42,534 bases of DNA, taken from NCBI RefSeq assembly GCF_025165815.1, contig NZ_JAFFZE010000008.1, forward strand, positions 1 to 42,534, read 5' to 3'. Shown in pieces: positions 23,869 through 36,480 of the stretch. Each line of letters starts with the position of its first letter. The stretch's first letter is position 1. The position numbers and the translations under genes are program-made. The DNA is from Actinophytocola gossypii. Lineage in GTDB: Bacteria; Actinomycetota; Actinomycetes; Mycobacteriales; Pseudonocardiaceae. The notes beneath the pieces are model-generated. The model was not told the DNA's origin and did not search any database. It saw nothing but the letters and a program-made list of their open reading frames with translations.

Positions 23869-25229
23869 CCGAGAACATCTCGGACGTCACCTCGGGCACC
23901 CAGACCGACTCGGGTCGCGGGAACGACGCCTACGCCGTCCAGCGCGACACCACCGAGGGCCGGATCTACCACGTCACCGGCGGCGACTGGGACACCGCGC
24001 TCGAGGACGCCATCTCCGACGAGCGCATCGTCATCAACATGGGCCCGCAGCACCCGTCCACGCACGGCGTGCTGCGCCTGGTGCTCGAACTCGAGGGCGA
24101 GACCGTCACCCAGGCCCGGTCGGTGATCGGCTACCTGCACACCGGGATCGAGAAGAACACCGAGTACCGGACCTGGACCCAGGGCGTCACGTTCGTGACC
24201 CGCATGGACTACCTCTCCCCGCTGTTCAACGAGGCCGCCTACTGCCTCGGCGTGGAGAAGCTGCTCGGCATCACCGCCCCGCCGCGCGCGCAGGTGCTGC
24301 GCGTCATGCTGATGGAGATCAACCGGGTCGCCTCGCACCTGGTGGCCATCGCCACCGGCGGCATGGAGCTGGGCGCGATGACCGCGATGACCTCGGGCTT
24401 CCGCGAGCGCGAGGTCGCCCTGCACCTGCTGGAGTTCCTGACCGGCCTGCGGATGAACCACGCGTTCATCCGGCCCGGCGGGCTCGCGCAGGACATGCCG
24501 GACGGCTGGAAGCACGAGGTCACCGAGTTCGTCAAGGAGATGAACAAGCGGCTGCCCGACTACGACAAGATGCTCACCGGCCAGCCGATCTGGAAGAACC
24601 GGCTCAAGGACGTCGGCTACCTGCCGGTCGACGCGTGCCTCGCGCTCGGCATCACCGGGCCGATCCTGCGCTCGGCCGGCCTGCCCTGGGACATGCGCAA
24701 GACCGAGCCGTACCTCGGCTACGAGGACTACACCTTCGAGGTGCCCACCTCGACCGCGGCCGACTCCTACGCCCGCTACCTGCTGCGGATCGAGGAGATG
24801 CACCAGAGCCTGCGGATCATCAACCAGTGCCTCAAGCGGGTCGAGCCCGGCCCGGTGATGGTCGAGGACGCCAAGGTCGCGTGGCCGGCGCAGCTCGCCA
24901 TCGGCTCGGACGGCATGGGCAACTCCCTCGAGCACGTCCGCAAGATCATGGGTCAGTCGATGGAGTCGCTGATCCACCACTTCAAGCTGGTCACCGAGGG
25001 CTTCACCGTCCCGGCCGGGCAGGTGTACTCGGCGGTCGAGTCGCCGCGCGGCGAGCTCGGCTACCACATGGTCTCCGACGGCGGCACCAGGCCGATGCGG
25101 GTCCATGTGCGGGACCCAAGCTTCGTGAACCTGCAGTCCATGCCAGCGATGTCCGAGGGCGGCCTGGTCTCCGACGTCATCGCGTCCATCGCATCGATCG
25201 ACCCGGTGATGGGAGGAGTTGACCGGTGA
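23865..25229 (+). CDS. nuoD: NADH-quinone oxidoreductase subunit D
   Basis: A 454-aa 49-kDa subunit that forms the quinone pocket with Nuo[16 protein letters not shown] near residue 60 carries the quinone-site His. [16 protein letters not shown] and [13 protein letters not shown] follow, and the C-terminus ends DPVMGGVDR as expected. A hydrophilic N-terminal extension of about 45 residues is present. It starts at a GTG overlapping nuoC, and its own stop overlaps nuoE. Confidence 0.95.
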   Translation: MTENISDVTSGTQTDSGRGNDAYAVQRDTTEGRIYHVTGGDWDTALEDAISDERIVINMGPQHPSTHGVLRLVLELEGETVTQARSVIGYLHTGIEKNTEYRTWTQGVTFVTRMDYLSPLFNEAAYCLGVEKLLGITAPPRAQVLRVMLMEINRVASHLVAIATGGMELGAMTAMTSGFREREVALHLLEFLTGLRMNHAFIRPGGLAQDMPDGWKHEVTEFVKEMNKRLPDYDKMLTGQPIWKNRLKDVGYLPVDACLALGITGPILRSAGLPWDMRKTEPYLGYEDYTFEVPTSTAADSYARYLLRIEEMHQSLRIINQCLKRVEPGPVMVEDAKVAWPAQLAIGSDGMGNSLEHVRKIMGQSMESLIHHFKLVTEGFTVPAGQVYSAVESPRGELGYHMVSDGGTRPMRVHVRDPSFVNLQSMPAMSEGGLVSDVIASIASIDPVMGGVDR

Positions 25230-26127
25230 CGGAGTTCAACCAGCCGCCCAACGAGCCGCTGACCACCGGCAAGAGCTACGGCGGCTCGAACATCGGCGCG
25301 GGGGAGACCCACGTCGAGGCGGGCCCGGACGTCGACGTGGTCGCCGCGTCCGCGATCAGCGCCGAGGAGACCGAGCGGCTGGTCACCGAGACCACCCCCG
25401 ACCTGTCGGTGTTCGGCCCGGACGTCGTGGCGAAGGCCGCCGAGCAGATGGCCCGCTACCCCGAGTCGCGGTCGGCGCTGCTGCCGATGCTGCACCTGGT
25501 GCAGTCGGTCGAGGGTTACGTCAGCCAGGCCGGCATCCAGTTCTGCGCCGAGCAGCTTGGCCTGTCCAACGCCGAGGTCAGCGCGGTCGCGACGTTCTAC
25601 ACGATGTACAAGCGCAAGCCGTGCGGCGAGCACCTGGTGAGCGTGTGCACCAACACCCTGTGCGCGGTGCTCGGCGGCGACGCGATCTACCAGCGCCTCC
25701 AGCAGCACCTCGGCGAGGGCGGCCAGCCGCTCAAGCACGAGGACACCTCCGGCACCCCCGGCGAGCCCGGCTCGATCACCCTCGAGCACGCCGAGTGCCT
25801 GGCGGCCTGTGACCTCGGCCCGGTGCTCCAGGTCAACTACGAGTACTACGACAACCAGACGCCCGAGTCGGCGGTCGAGCTCGTGGACGCCCTGCGCCGG
25901 GGTGAGAAGCCCGCGCCGACCCGAGGTGCCCCGCTGACCAGCCTGCGTGACGTCGAGCTGCAGCTGGCCGGGTTCTTCCCGGAGGACGAGGCCACCTACC
26001 GGTCCCACGTGGACGGTCCGTCGGCGGCGGTGGAGACCCTGCGCGGCGCCCAGCTCGCCGCGGACCGAGGCTGGACCGCCCCGACGATGCCGGAGAAGGC
26101 ACCGGAGCTCCCGGAGGTCGAGAAGAA

Positions 26128-26131
<4 letters not shown>
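25226..26131 (+). CDS. nuoE: NADH-quinone oxidoreductase subunit E
   Basis: A 301-aa 24-kDa subunit with the N1a [2Fe-2S] ligands Cys141, Cys146, Cys191 and Cys195 (VCTNTLC and ECLAACD). It is much longer than the about 165-aa E. coli protein: about 60 residues are added at the N-terminus and about 80 at the C-terminus, the latter rich in Ala, Pro and Glu. It starts at a GTG inside the end of nuoD and overlaps nuoF by 4 nt (ATGA). Confidence 0.94.
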
Positions 26132-27441
<1,310 letters not shown>

Positions 27442-27442
27442 C

Positions 27443-29953
27443 ATGACAGCGATCGAAGAGAAGCCGGAGACGCAGGTCCCCGAGGGGCACGTGAAGCTGA
27501 CCATCGACGGGGTCGAGGTCATCGCGCCCAAGGGCGAGCTGCTGATCCGCACCGCCGAGCGGCTCGGCACCGTCATCCCCCGGTTCTGCGACCACCCGCT
27601 GCTCGACCCGGCAGGCGCCTGCCGCCAGTGCCTGGTCGAGGTCGAGATGGGTGGCCGGCCGATGCCCAAGCCGCAGGCGTCCTGCACCATGACCGTCGCC
27701 GACGGCATGGTGGTCAAGACCCAGCGCACCTCGCCGGTGGCCGACAAGGCCCAGCAGGGCGTGATGGAGCTGCTGCTCATCAACCACCCGCTGGACTGCC
27801 CGGTCTGCGACAAGGGTGGCGAGTGCCCACTGCAGAACCAGGCCATGGCGCACGGCCGCAGCGACTCCCGGTTCGTGGAGACCAAGCGGACCTTCCCCAA
27901 GCCGATCCCGGTCTCCACCCAGGTACTGCTGGACCGCGAGCGCTGCGTGCTCTGCCAGCGCTGCACCCGCTTCTCCGACCAGATCGCCGGCGACCCGTTC
28001 ATCGACCTGCTCGAGCGCGGCGCGCACCAGCAGGTCGGGATCGCGCAGGACAAGCCGTTCCAGTCCTACTTCTCCGGCAACACCATCCAGATCTGCCCGG
28101 TCGGCGCGCTCACCAGCGCCGCCTACCGGTTCCGGTCCCGGCCGTTCGACCTGGTGTCCACGCCGAGCGTCTGCGAGCACTGCTCGTCCGGCTGCGCGGA
28201 GCGCACCGACTGGCGGCGCGGCAAGGTGATGCGCAAGCTCGCCGGCGAGGACGCCGACGTCAACGAGGAGTGGATCTGCGACAAGGGCCGGTTCGCGTTC
28301 CGGTACCTGACCGCCGCCGACCGGATCACCCGGCCGATGGTCCGCGACACCGAGACCGGTGAGCTGGTCGAGGCCTCCTGGACCGACGCGCTGCGTGCCG
28401 CCGCCGACGGGCTCGCCAAGGCCCGCGACGGCAGGGGCGCGGGCGTGCTCACCGGTGGCCGGCTCACCGTCGAGGACGCCTACGCCTACGCCAAGTTCGC
28501 CCGGGTCGCGCTCGGCACCAACGACATCGACTTCCGGGCCCGCGCGCACTCCGCCGAGGAGCTGGAGTTCCTGGCCTCCCGGGTGGTCGGCACCACGCCG
28601 GACACCGGGGTGACCTTCCGCGCGATCGAGGCGGCGCCCGCGGTGCTCTGCGTGGCGCTCGACCCCGAGGAGGAGTCGCCGATCGTCTTCCTGCGGCTGC
28701 GCAAGGCGGCCCGCAAGCGCACCACCAAGGTGTTCCACATCGGACAGTGGACCTCGCCGGCGGTGCGCAAGACGATCAAGCCGCACGGCAAGGACAAGCC
28801 CTCGGTCGGCACCCTGCTCGCCTGCCCGCCCGGCGGCGAGGCCGCCGCGGTCGACGGCCTGCCGACGCACGCGCCGGACGTCTTCGAGGCGCTCGGCGGC
28901 GAAGGCGCGGTCATCCTGGTCGGCGAGCGTGCCGCCCAGGTGCCCGGCCTGCTGACCGCGCTGGTCACGCTGGCCGAGTCCAGCGGCGCCCGGCTCGCCT
29001 GGATCCCGCGCCGGGCGGGGGAGCGCGCCGCGCTGGACGCCGGTGCGGCGCCGACCCTGCTGCCCGGCGGCCGCCTGGTCACCGACGCCGACGCCCGTGC
29101 CCAGGTCGAGCGCGGCTGGGGCCTGGACGCCGGCACGCTGCCCGCCGCTCCCGGCCGGGACACCACCGGCATCCTCGCCGCCGCGGCCGCGGGTGAGCTG
29201 GACGGCCTGGTGGTCGGCGGCGTCGAGGTCGACGACCTGCCCGACCCCGCGCTGGCCGAGGAGGCGCTGGCCAAGGCCGGGTTCGTGGTCAGCCTGGAGC
29301 TGCGGGCGAGCGCGGTGACCGCGCACGCCGACGTGGTCCTCCCGGTCGCCCCGACCACGGAGAAGTCCGGCACCTTCGTCAACTGGGAGGGCCGGCTCCG
29401 CCCGTTCGGCACCACCATGGAGGGCACCGGCGCGCTGCCGGACTGCCGGGTGCTGGACACCCTCGGCGTCGAGATGGACGTCGACCTGTTCACCCAGACC
29501 CCGCAGGCCGCCGCCGCCGATCTGGCCCGACTGCCGGCCGTGGTCCGCGCCGCCGCGCCGCCCGCGGTGCCCGCCGCGTCGGCGAAGGACACCGGCGAGG
29601 GCCAGGCGGTGCTCGCGACCTGGCGGCAGCTGCTGGACAACGGCTCGCTGCAGTCCGACGAGCCGCACCTGGCCGGCACCGCCCGGCCGGTGGTCGTCCG
29701 GCTCAACCCGGCCACCGCCGAGCGGCTCGGCCTGAACGGCAACCCGACCGCGACGGTGAAGACCGTGCGCGGTTCGATCACCCTGCCGCTGGAGCACGCG
29801 GACCTGCCGGACGGGGTCGTCTGGCTGCCCGCGAACTCCGGGGCGGCCGGTGTCCGGCGGGTGCTCGGCGTCGGTCACGGCGACATCGTGTCGGTCACGG
29901 CCGAGAACCTGCTGACCGGCGTGACCACTCAACCAGGAGGCGAGTCAGCATGA
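27443..29953 (+). CDS. nuoG: NADH-quinone oxidoreductase subunit G
   Basis: An 836-aa iron-sulfur subunit. Visible ligands are [2Fe-2S] Cys49, Cys60, Cys63 and Cys81; the His-liganded [4Fe-4S] set His115, Cys119, Cys122 and Cys128; and a second [4Fe-4S] set Cys168, Cys171, Cys174 and Cys218. Cys244, Cys247, Cys251 and Cys279 have the C-x2-C-x3-C-x27-C spacing of the off-path N7 cluster, so N7 is retained. The rest is a molybdopterin-oxidoreductase-like fold without cofactor signature, rich in Ala and Pro after residue 690. Overlaps nuoH by 4 nt. Confidence 0.95.
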   Translation: MTAIEEKPETQVPEGHVKLTIDGVEVIAPKGELLIRTAERLGTVIPRFCDHPLLDPAGACRQCLVEVEMGGRPMPKPQASCTMTVADGMVVKTQRTSPVADKAQQGVMELLLINHPLDCPVCDKGGECPLQNQAMAHGRSDSRFVETKRTFPKPIPVSTQVLLDRERCVLCQRCTRFSDQIAGDPFIDLLERGAHQQVGIAQDKPFQSYFSGNTIQICPVGALTSAAYRFRSRPFDLVSTPSVCEHCSSGCAERTDWRRGKVMRKLAGEDADVNEEWICDKGRFAFRYLTAADRITRPMVRDTETGELVEASWTDALRAAADGLAKARDGRGAGVLTGGRLTVEDAYAYAKFARVALGTNDIDFRARAHSAEELEFLASRVVGTTPDTGVTFRAIEAAPAVLCVALDPEEESPIVFLRLRKAARKRTTKVFHIGQWTSPAVRKTIKPHGKDKPSVGTLLACPPGGEAAAVDGLPTHAPDVFEALGGEGAVILVGERAAQVPGLLTALVTLAESSGARLAWIPRRAGERAALDAGAAPTLLPGGRLVTDADARAQVERGWGLDAGTLPAAPGRDTTGILAAAAAGELDGLVVGGVEVDDLPDPALAEEALAKAGFVVSLELRASAVTAHADVVLPVAPTTEKSGTFVNWEGRLRPFGTTMEGTGALPDCRVLDTLGVEMDVDLFTQTPQAAAADLARLPAVVRAAAPPAVPAASAKDTGEGQAVLATWRQLLDNGSLQSDEPHLAGTARPVVVRLNPATAERLGLNGNPTATVKTVRGSITLPLEHADLPDGVVWLPANSGAAGVRRVLGVGHGDIVSVTAENLLTGVTTQPGGESA

Positions 29954-31263
29954 CCAGGGCTGAACTCCTCGCGGACGACCCGCTCTGGCTGATCCTGATC
30001 AAGGTCGTGGTCGTGCTCCTCATCGGGCCGCTGCTGACCGTGTTCATGATCGTCTGGGAGCGCAAGGCCATCGGCCGGCTCCAGCAGCGGCCCGGCCCGA
30101 ACCGGGTCGGCCCCGGCGGCTACTTCCAGTCCATCGCGGACGCGATCAAGCTGCCGTTCAAGGAGCAGATCATCCCGGCCACCGCGGACCGGAAGGTGTA
30201 CTTCCTCGCCCCGATGATCGCGGTGACCCCGGCGCTGCTGGCGTTCTCCGTGATGCCGATCGGCCCGCAGGTGTCGATCTTCGGCGAGCAGACCGTGCTG
30301 CAGCTGGTCGACCTGCCGGTCGGCGTGCTGGTGGTGCTGGCCTGCGCCTCGGTCGGCGTCTACGGGATCGTGCTCGCCGGCTGGTCGTCCGGCTCGCCCT
30401 ATCCGCTGCTCGGCGGGCTGCGCTCGGCCGCGCAGGTGATCTCCTACGAGATCGCGATGGGACTCTCGATCGTCGGCGTGGTGCTCTACGCGCAGTCGCT
30501 GTCCACGGGGGACATCGTCGAGGCGCAACAGAACGGGTGGTTCTTCTACCTGTTGCCGTTCAGCTTCGTGATCTACCTGATCTCGATGGTCGGCGAGACC
30601 AACCGCGCGCCGTTCGACCTGCCGGAGGCCGAGTCCGAACTGGTGGGCGGCTTCCACACCGAGTACAGCTCGATGAAGTTCGCGCTGTTCTTCCTCGCCG
30701 AGTACACCAACATGATCGTCGTCTCGGCGTTCGCCACCACGCTGTTCCTCGGCGGCTGGATGGCCCCGTGGCCGATCTCGCTGATCGGCGACAACTACTT
30801 CAACAGCGGCTGGTGGCCGATCCTCTGGTTCTTCGGCAAGATGTTCGTGCTGCTGTTCTGCTTCATCTGGCTGCGCGCGACGCTGCCGCGGTTCCGGTAC
30901 GACCAGTTCATGAAGATCGGCTGGAAGGTGCTGGTGCCGCTGAACCTGGTCTGGATCGTGCTGATCGCCGGGCTGCGCGCCATCCGCGGCGAGTCGGACG
31001 TGACGACCGGCCAGATCCTCACCTACGGCGGCATCGTCATCCTGGTGATCATCGGGCTGAGCTTCGCGTTCGACCGCGGCCGGGTCATCGAGGACGACGA
31101 CCAGGTGCCGATCACCGGTGGCGGCTACCCGGTCCCACCGCTGGACCTGGAGATACCCAAGGCCCCGAAACGCAAGGCGGTCCGCGGCCGCAACCGGCGC
31201 CGCCCGGCCGCCGTCGGCGCCGGTACGGATGCCGAGAAGGAGTCGAACGATGGGGATCTTTGA
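29950..31263 (+). CDS. nuoH: NADH-quinone oxidoreductase subunit H
   Basis: A 437-aa membrane subunit at the junction with the peripheral arm; about eight helices. The diagnostic loop [20 protein letters not shown] lies near 33-52, and [19 protein letters not shown] near 216-234 is in the quinone-channel loop. A C-terminal hydrophilic tail of about 60 residues, basic ([14 protein letters not shown]) and then acidic, is absent in E. coli. The ATG overlaps nuoG, and the last 14 nt overlap nuoI. Confidence 0.95.
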   Translation: MTRAELLADDPLWLILIKVVVVLLIGPLLTVFMIVWERKAIGRLQQRPGPNRVGPGGYFQSIADAIKLPFKEQIIPATADRKVYFLAPMIAVTPALLAFSVMPIGPQVSIFGEQTVLQLVDLPVGVLVVLACASVGVYGIVLAGWSSGSPYPLLGGLRSAAQVISYEIAMGLSIVGVVLYAQSLSTGDIVEAQQNGWFFYLLPFSFVIYLISMVGETNRAPFDLPEAESELVGGFHTEYSSMKFALFFLAEYTNMIVVSAFATTLFLGGWMAPWPISLIGDNYFNSGWWPILWFFGKMFVLLFCFIWLRATLPRFRYDQFMKIGWKVLVPLNLVWIVLIAGLRAIRGESDVTTGQILTYGGIVILVIIGLSFAFDRGRVIEDDDQVPITGGGYPVPPLDLEIPKAPKRKAVRGRNRRRPAAVGAGTDAEKESNDGDL

Positions 31264-31798
31264 TCCGATCAAGGGCTTCGGTGTCACCTTCTCGACGATG
31301 TTCAAGAAGGTCGTCACCGAGGAGTACCCGGAGGCCGGTGCCCCGGCCGCGCCGAGGTACCACGGCCGCCACCAGCTCAACCGGCACCCGGACGGGCTGG
31401 AGAAGTGCGTCGGCTGCGAACTGTGCGCCTGGGCCTGTCCGGCCGACGCGATCTTCGTGGAGGGCGCGGACAACACCGAGGAGGCGCGCTACTCCCCGGG
31501 TGAGCGGTACGGCGCCGACTACCAGATCAACTACCTGCGCTGCATCGGCTGCGGCCTGTGCATCGAGGCCTGCCCGACCCGCTCGCTGACGATGATCAAC
31601 GAGTACGAGCTGGCCAACGACAACCGGCAGGACCTCATCTGGACCAAGGAGGACCTGCTCGCCCCGCTGCTGCGCGGGATGGAGCAGCCGCCGCACCCGA
31701 TGCGCCTCGGTGACACCGAGCAGGACTACTACGTCGACGCGCCGCGCCTGGCCCGCAAGTGGGGTTACCCCGACCCGGTGAAGGGGGAGGCCAAGTGA
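31250..31798 (+). CDS. nuoI: NADH-quinone oxidoreductase subunit I
   Basis: A 182-aa ferredoxin-like subunit with two [4Fe-4S] clusters, N6a and N6b. Ligand sets are Cys53, 56, 59 plus Cys108, and Cys98, 101, 104 plus Cys63 ([12 protein letters not shown] and [12 protein letters not shown]). The ATG at 31250 lies within the nuoH end and is preceded by GAAGGAG. The following start overlaps at GTGA. Confidence 0.95.
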   Translation: MGIFDPIKGFGVTFSTMFKKVVTEEYPEAGAPAAPRYHGRHQLNRHPDGLEKCVGCELCAWACPADAIFVEGADNTEEARYSPGERYGADYQINYLRCIGCGLCIEACPTRSLTMINEYELANDNRQDLIWTKEDLLAPLLRGMEQPPHPMRLGDTEQDYYVDAPRLARKWGYPDPVKGEAK

Positions 31799-32634
31799 TC
31801 ACGCTCGCGCAGGACGTGCAGAACACCATGTCGACGGGCGAGTCCATCGCGTTCTGGGTGCTCGGCCCGCTGGCGCTGTTCGGCGCGCTCGGCATGATCT
31901 TCGCGCGCAACGCGGTGCACTCGGCGCTGTTCCTGGTGCTGACCATGCTCAGCCTCGGCGTGACCTACATGGTGCAGCAGGCGCCGTTCCTCGGCTTCGT
32001 GCAGATCATCGTCTACACCGGCGCGGTGATGATGCTGTTCCTGTTCGTGCTGATGCTGGTCGGCAAGGACTCGTCGGACTCGGTGGTCGAGGTGCTGCGC
32101 GGGCAGCGGCTGGCCGCCACGATCCTCGGCGTCGGGCTCGCCGCGCTGATCGTCACCGCGATCGCCCGCTCGCTCACCGAGGTCACCCCGGTCGGGCTGC
32201 AGGGCGTCGAGGCCAACGGCGGCCACGGCAACGTGGAGAACCTCGGCCGGTCGATCTTCACCGACTGGCTGTTCGCGTTCGAGCTGACCTCGGCGCTGCT
32301 GATCACCGCCGCGGTCGGCGCGATGGTGCTCGGCTTCGTCGACCGGCACACCCGCGGCCGCAAGACCCAGCGCGAGCTGGTGGAGATGCGCTTCCGCGGC
32401 GAGCACGACCGCCCGTCGCCGCTGCCCGGCCCCGGCGTGTTCGCCACCTCCACCTCGGTGGCCACGCCCGCCCTGCTGCCCGACGGCTCGGTCGCGCCGG
32501 AGTCGCTGTCCCGGCTGATCGACTCGGTCGGGGCCGAGGACCTCGACGAGGAGCGCGAGGCGATCACCGGCAGCGCCCACGGCGCCGAGGCCCGGGCGCT
32601 CAACCCGTCCACCCGGGAAGGGGAGTCCTCATGA
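31795..32634 (+). CDS. nuoJ: NADH-quinone oxidoreductase subunit J
   Basis: A 279-aa membrane-arm subunit with five helices in the first about 180 residues; the pi-bulge helix region is [22 protein letters not shown] polar C-terminal tail of about 95 residues extends beyond the enterobacterial length. The GTG at 31795 sits in the nuoI stop (GTGA), with GGGGGAGG just upstream. It overlaps nuoK by 4 nt. Confidence 0.93.
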   Translation: MITLAQDVQNTMSTGESIAFWVLGPLALFGALGMIFARNAVHSALFLVLTMLSLGVTYMVQQAPFLGFVQIIVYTGAVMMLFLFVLMLVGKDSSDSVVEVLRGQRLAATILGVGLAALIVTAIARSLTEVTPVGLQGVEANGGHGNVENLGRSIFTDWLFAFELTSALLITAAVGAMVLGFVDRHTRGRKTQRELVEMRFRGEHDRPSPLPGPGVFATSTSVATPALLPDGSVAPESLSRLIDSVGAEDLDEEREAITGSAHGAEARALNPSTREGESS

Positions 32635-32930
32635 CCCCGACCGTCTACCTGCTGCTCTCCGCGCTGCTGTTCACCATCGGCGCGGTCGGGGTGCTGGTGC
32701 GGCGCAACGCCATCGTGGTGTTCATGTGCATCGAGCTGATGCTGAACGCGGTGAACCTGTCGCTGGTCACGTTCGCGCGGATCAACGGCTCGCTCGACGG
32801 ACAGATCATGGCGTTCTTCGTGATGGTGGTGGCCGCCGCGGAGGTCGTGGTCGGGCTCGCGATCATCATGTCGATCTTCCGAACCCGCCGCTCGGCCTCG
32901 GTCGACGACGCCAACCTGCTGAAGTACTGA
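32631..32930 (+). CDS. nuoK: NADH-quinone oxidoreductase subunit K
   Basis: A 99-aa, three-helix subunit of the proton path. Conserved membrane glutamates are visible in [16 protein letters not shown] and [13 protein letters not shown]. The length is normal. The ATG overlaps the nuoJ stop, and nuoL starts 11 nt downstream after GAGGGGAAGG. Confidence 0.95.
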   Translation: MTPTVYLLLSALLFTIGAVGVLVRRNAIVVFMCIELMLNAVNLSLVTFARINGSLDGQIMAFFVMVVAAAEVVVGLAIIMSIFRTRRSASVDDANLLKY

Positions 32931-32940
32931 GGGGAAGGTC

Positions 32941-34908
32941 GTGACTGGTACTCACCTGGCGGCGCAGCAGGTCGCCGAGGTCACCGAAGCCACCGGCCTC
33001 GCCGGGTCGGCCTGGCTGCTGATCCTGTTCCCGGTCGTCGGCGCGGTCGTGCTGCTGCTCGGCGGCAGGTTCACCGACGCATGGGGCCACCTGCTCGGCT
33101 GCCTGACCGTGCTCGCGTCGTTCGCCTACGGGCTGGCGCTGTTCTTCTCCTCGACCGGGATGTCCTCCTCCGAGCGGGTGCAGAACGTCTCCATGTTCGA
33201 CTGGATCCCGGTCGAACAGCTCCAGGTCGAGTTCGGACTGCGGATCGACCCGCTGTCGATCAGCTTCGTGCTGCTGATCACCGGGGTCGGCTCGCTGATC
33301 CACATCTACTCGATCGGCTACATGTCCGACGACAAGGACCGCAGGCGCTTCTTCGGGTACTTCAACCTGTTCGTCGCCGCCATGCTGATCCTGGTGCTGG
33401 GCAACGGGTTCGTGACCCTGTACCTCGGCTGGGAGGGTGTCGGCCTCGCGTCGTACCTGCTGATCGGGTGGTACACCAACCGCCCGTCGGCGGCGACCGC
33501 GGCCAAGAAGGCGTTCCTGATGAACCGGGTCGGCGACGTCGGCCTGGCGCTCGCGATCTTCATCATGTTCGCCGAGCTGGGCACCACCCAGTACACCGAG
33601 GTGTTCGCCGGCATCGACCAGCTCTCGCCGGCCACGATCACCGCGCTGACGCTGCTGCTCCTGCTCGGCGCGTGCGGCAAGTCCGGCCAGTTCCCGCTGC
33701 AGGCCTGGTTGCCCGACGCGATGGAGGGCCCGACCCCGGTCTCGGCCCTGATCCACGCGGCGACCATGGTCACCGCCGGCGTGTACCTGGTCGCCCGGGC
33801 GAACCCGATCTACATGCAGAGCGAGGACGGCCGCCTGGTCGTGGTGATCGTCGGCGCGCTCACGCTGCTGGTCGGATCGATCATCGGCTGCGCGTACGAC
33901 GACATCAAGAAGGTGCTCGCGTACTCCACGGTCAGCCAGATCGGCTACATGATGCTGGCCGTCGGCCTCGGCCCGTTCGGGTTCGCGCTCGGCATCATGC
34001 ACCTGCTCACCCACGGCTTCTTCAAGGCCGGGCTGTTCCTCGGTGCCGGGTCGGTCATGCACGGCATGAACGACGAGGTCGACATGCGCAAGTACGGCGG
34101 CCTGGCGCGGGTGATGCCGTGGACGTTCGGCACGTTCGCCCTCGGCTACCTGGCGCTGATCGGCATCCCGCCGTTCTCCGGCTTCTTCTCCAAGGACGCG
34201 ATCATCGAGGCCGCGTTCGGTGCGGAGGGCTGGCGCGGCTGGGTGTTCGGCGGCGCGGCGCTGCTCGGTGCCGGCCTGACCGCGTTCTACATGACCCGCC
34301 TGATGCTGATGACGTTCTTCGGCAAGCAGCGGTGGCGGGAGCTCAAGAGCGAGGACGGCCGGGACTTCCACCCGCACGAGGCGAAGCCCGTGATGGTCGT
34401 GCCGATGGTCGTCCTCGCGATCGGCTCGATCGGCGCCGGCTGGTTCCTCGCCGGCGGCGACCTGCTCGCCGAGTGGCTGTCCCCGTCGCTGGGTGCGTTG
34501 CAGGAGGCCGAGCACGCGGTCGTCCCGCACGCGCTGGTGCCGTGGCTGACCGTCGGCCTGTCGCTGCTCGGCGTGCTGATCGCCTGGCTGGTCGTCGGCC
34601 GCCGCGACGTCCCGGTGACCAAGCCGGAGCCGGTGTCCTTCCCGGTCCGCGCCGCGCGCCGGGACCTGTACGGCAACGCGCTGAACGAGGCGCTGATCGC
34701 CCGGCCGGGCACCTGGCTGGCCCGGGCGCTGGTCTACGTGGACAACAAGGGAGTTGACGGGCTGGTGAACGGCATCGCCGCCGCGCTCGGCGGTAGCTCC
34801 GGCAGACTCCGCCGCACCCAGACCGGCTTCGTCCGGTCCTACGCGGCGTCCATGCTCGGCGGCTCCATCCTCGTCCTGGTGGCCTTCCTGGCGGTGAGGT
34901 ACGCATGA
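32941..34908 (+). CDS. nuoL: NADH-quinone oxidoreductase subunit L
   Basis: A 655-aa antiporter-like proton-pumping subunit at the distal end of the membrane arm. It has about 15-16 helices and the long lateral helix near the C-terminus. Conserved signatures are YLGWEGVGLASYLLIG, LQAWLPDAMEGPTPVSALIHAAT and KKVLAYSTVSQIGYM. It starts at a GTG with a clear ribosome site; its stop overlaps nuoM by 4 nt. Confidence 0.95.
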   Translation: MTGTHLAAQQVAEVTEATGLAGSAWLLILFPVVGAVVLLLGGRFTDAWGHLLGCLTVLASFAYGLALFFSSTGMSSSERVQNVSMFDWIPVEQLQVEFGLRIDPLSISFVLLITGVGSLIHIYSIGYMSDDKDRRRFFGYFNLFVAAMLILVLGNGFVTLYLGWEGVGLASYLLIGWYTNRPSAATAAKKAFLMNRVGDVGLALAIFIMFAELGTTQYTEVFAGIDQLSPATITALTLLLLLGACGKSGQFPLQAWLPDAMEGPTPVSALIHAATMVTAGVYLVARANPIYMQSEDGRLVVVIVGALTLLVGSIIGCAYDDIKKVLAYSTVSQIGYMMLAVGLGPFGFALGIMHLLTHGFFKAGLFLGAGSVMHGMNDEVDMRKYGGLARVMPWTFGTFALGYLALIGIPPFSGFFSKDAIIEAAFGAEGWRGWVFGGAALLGAGLTAFYMTRLMLMTFFGKQRWRELKSEDGRDFHPHEAKPVMVVPMVVLAIGSIGAGWFLAGGDLLAEWLSPSLGALQEAEHAVVPHALVPWLTVGLSLLGVLIAWLVVGRRDVPVTKPEPVSFPVRAARRDLYGNALNEALIARPGTWLARALVYVDNKGVDGLVNGIAAALGGSSGRLRRTQTGFVRSYAASMLGGSILVLVAFLAVRYA

Positions 34909-36479
34909 CGTCCACTTCTAATGCGGCGCTGTTGATCGCGCTGCTGCTGATCCCGCTCGTCGGTGCCGTGGTGGTGGCGCTGCTGCGGGGCAACGACAAG
35001 GTCGCCAAGCAGACCGCGCTCGGCTTCTCGCTCGTCGAGCTCGGGGTCGCGGTGGCGTCCTGGCTCGCCTACGACCCGGGTGGGGCCCGGCTCCAGCAGG
35101 GCTTCTCGGTCGACTGGATCCCCGCGTTCGGCGTGCACCTGTCGTTCGGTGTGGACGGCATCGCGCTGGTGATGGTCGCGGTGATCGCGCTGCTGGTGCC
35201 GATCGTGATCGGCGCCGGCTGGGCGGACAAGCTGCCGGCCGACCGCACCGCGGGCGGGTTCTGGTCGCTGATCCTGCTCCAGCAGGCGCTCACCATCGGC
35301 GTGTTCGCGGCGACCGACGTGTTCCTGTTCTACGTGCTGTTCGAGGTCATGCTGATCCCGATGTACTTCCTCATCGGGTCCTTCGGCGGGGCGCGCAGGC
35401 AGTACGCGGCGGTGAAGTTCTTCCTGTACTCGTTCCTCGGCGGCCTGATCATGCTGGCGTCGGCCATCGGCGCCTACTCGATGGCCTCCGACGAACTGGG
35501 CCAGGGCACCTTCGACTGGGCCACCCTGGTCCAGGTGGTGTCGGACGCGCCGCTGTCCAACCAGATCTGGATCTTCCTCGGCTTCTTCCTCGCGTTCGCG
35601 GTGAAGGCGCCGCTGGTGCCGCTGCACACCTGGCTGCCGGACGCGGCCGCCGAGGCGCCGATCGGCGTCACGGTGATCCTGGTGGCGATCCTGGACAAGG
35701 TCGGCACGTTCGGCTTCCTGCGCTACCTGCTGCCGATGACGCCCGACGCGAGCGTCGAGCTGGCGCCGCTGGTGCTGGTCATGGGCGTCGCCGGCGTGCT
35801 GTACGGGGCGCTGCTGGCGGCCGGGCAGCGGGACATGAAGCGGTTCATCGCCTACGTGTCCATCGCGCACTTCGGCTTCATCGCGCTCGGCATCTTCGCG
35901 TTCACCGCCCAGGCCGAGGTCGGCGCGGTGACGTACATGGTCAACCACTCGATCTCGACCGGCATGCTGATCCTGGTGATCGGCATGGTCGTCGCCCGGG
36001 GCGGCTCGTCGCTGATCGCGGACTACGGCGGCCTGGCGAAGGTCACCCCGGCGCTGGCCGGCGTGTTCCTGGTCGCCGGCCTGGCCTCCCTGTCGCTGCC
36101 CGGCACGAACTCGTTCATCAGCGAGTTCCTGGTGCTGATCGGCGCGTTCGGGCCGGAGCCGGTGTTCACGATCCTGGCGACCGTCGGCATGATCCTCGCC
36201 GCGCTGTACGTGCTGTGGCTCTACCAGCGGGTGTTCCACGGTCCGCTGCGCGGGGACGCGCTGTTGAACGTGGCCGGTGGGCCTGGCACGGCGGTGGCGC
36301 CCGCGGTGGCGGCGCGCAAGGCCGTCGTCGACCTGACCGGCCGGGAGAAGCTGGTGCTCGCCCCGCTGCTGGTGCTCGTCATCGGCCTCGGGTTCTACCC
36401 GGCGCCGGTGCTCGACGTGGTCGGCCCGTCGGTGGAGGCGACACTCCAGTCGGTCGGTGTCACGGATGGAGGCAACTGA
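34905..36479 (+). CDS. nuoM: NADH-quinone oxidoreductase subunit M
   Basis: A 524-aa antiporter-like subunit with about 14 helices. Landmarks are LFYVLFEVMLIPMYFLIG (helix-5 Glu), HTWLPDAAAEAPIGVTVIL and MKRFIAYVSIAHFGFIALG. The C-terminal helix is followed by a short acidic tail. Overlaps nuoL at ATGA. Confidence 0.95.
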   Translation: MTSTSNAALLIALLLIPLVGAVVVALLRGNDKVAKQTALGFSLVELGVAVASWLAYDPGGARLQQGFSVDWIPAFGVHLSFGVDGIALVMVAVIALLVPIVIGAGWADKLPADRTAGGFWSLILLQQALTIGVFAATDVFLFYVLFEVMLIPMYFLIGSFGGARRQYAAVKFFLYSFLGGLIMLASAIGAYSMASDELGQGTFDWATLVQVVSDAPLSNQIWIFLGFFLAFAVKAPLVPLHTWLPDAAAEAPIGVTVILVAILDKVGTFGFLRYLLPMTPDASVELAPLVLVMGVAGVLYGALLAAGQRDMKRFIAYVSIAHFGFIALGIFAFTAQAEVGAVTYMVNHSISTGMLILVIGMVVARGGSSLIADYGGLAKVTPALAGVFLVAGLASLSLPGTNSFISEFLVLIGAFGPEPVFTILATVGMILAALYVLWLYQRVFHGPLRGDALLNVAGGPGTAVAPAVAARKAVVDLTGREKLVLAPLLVLVIGLGFYPAPVLDVVGPSVEATLQSVGVTDGGN

Positions 36480-36480
36480 G

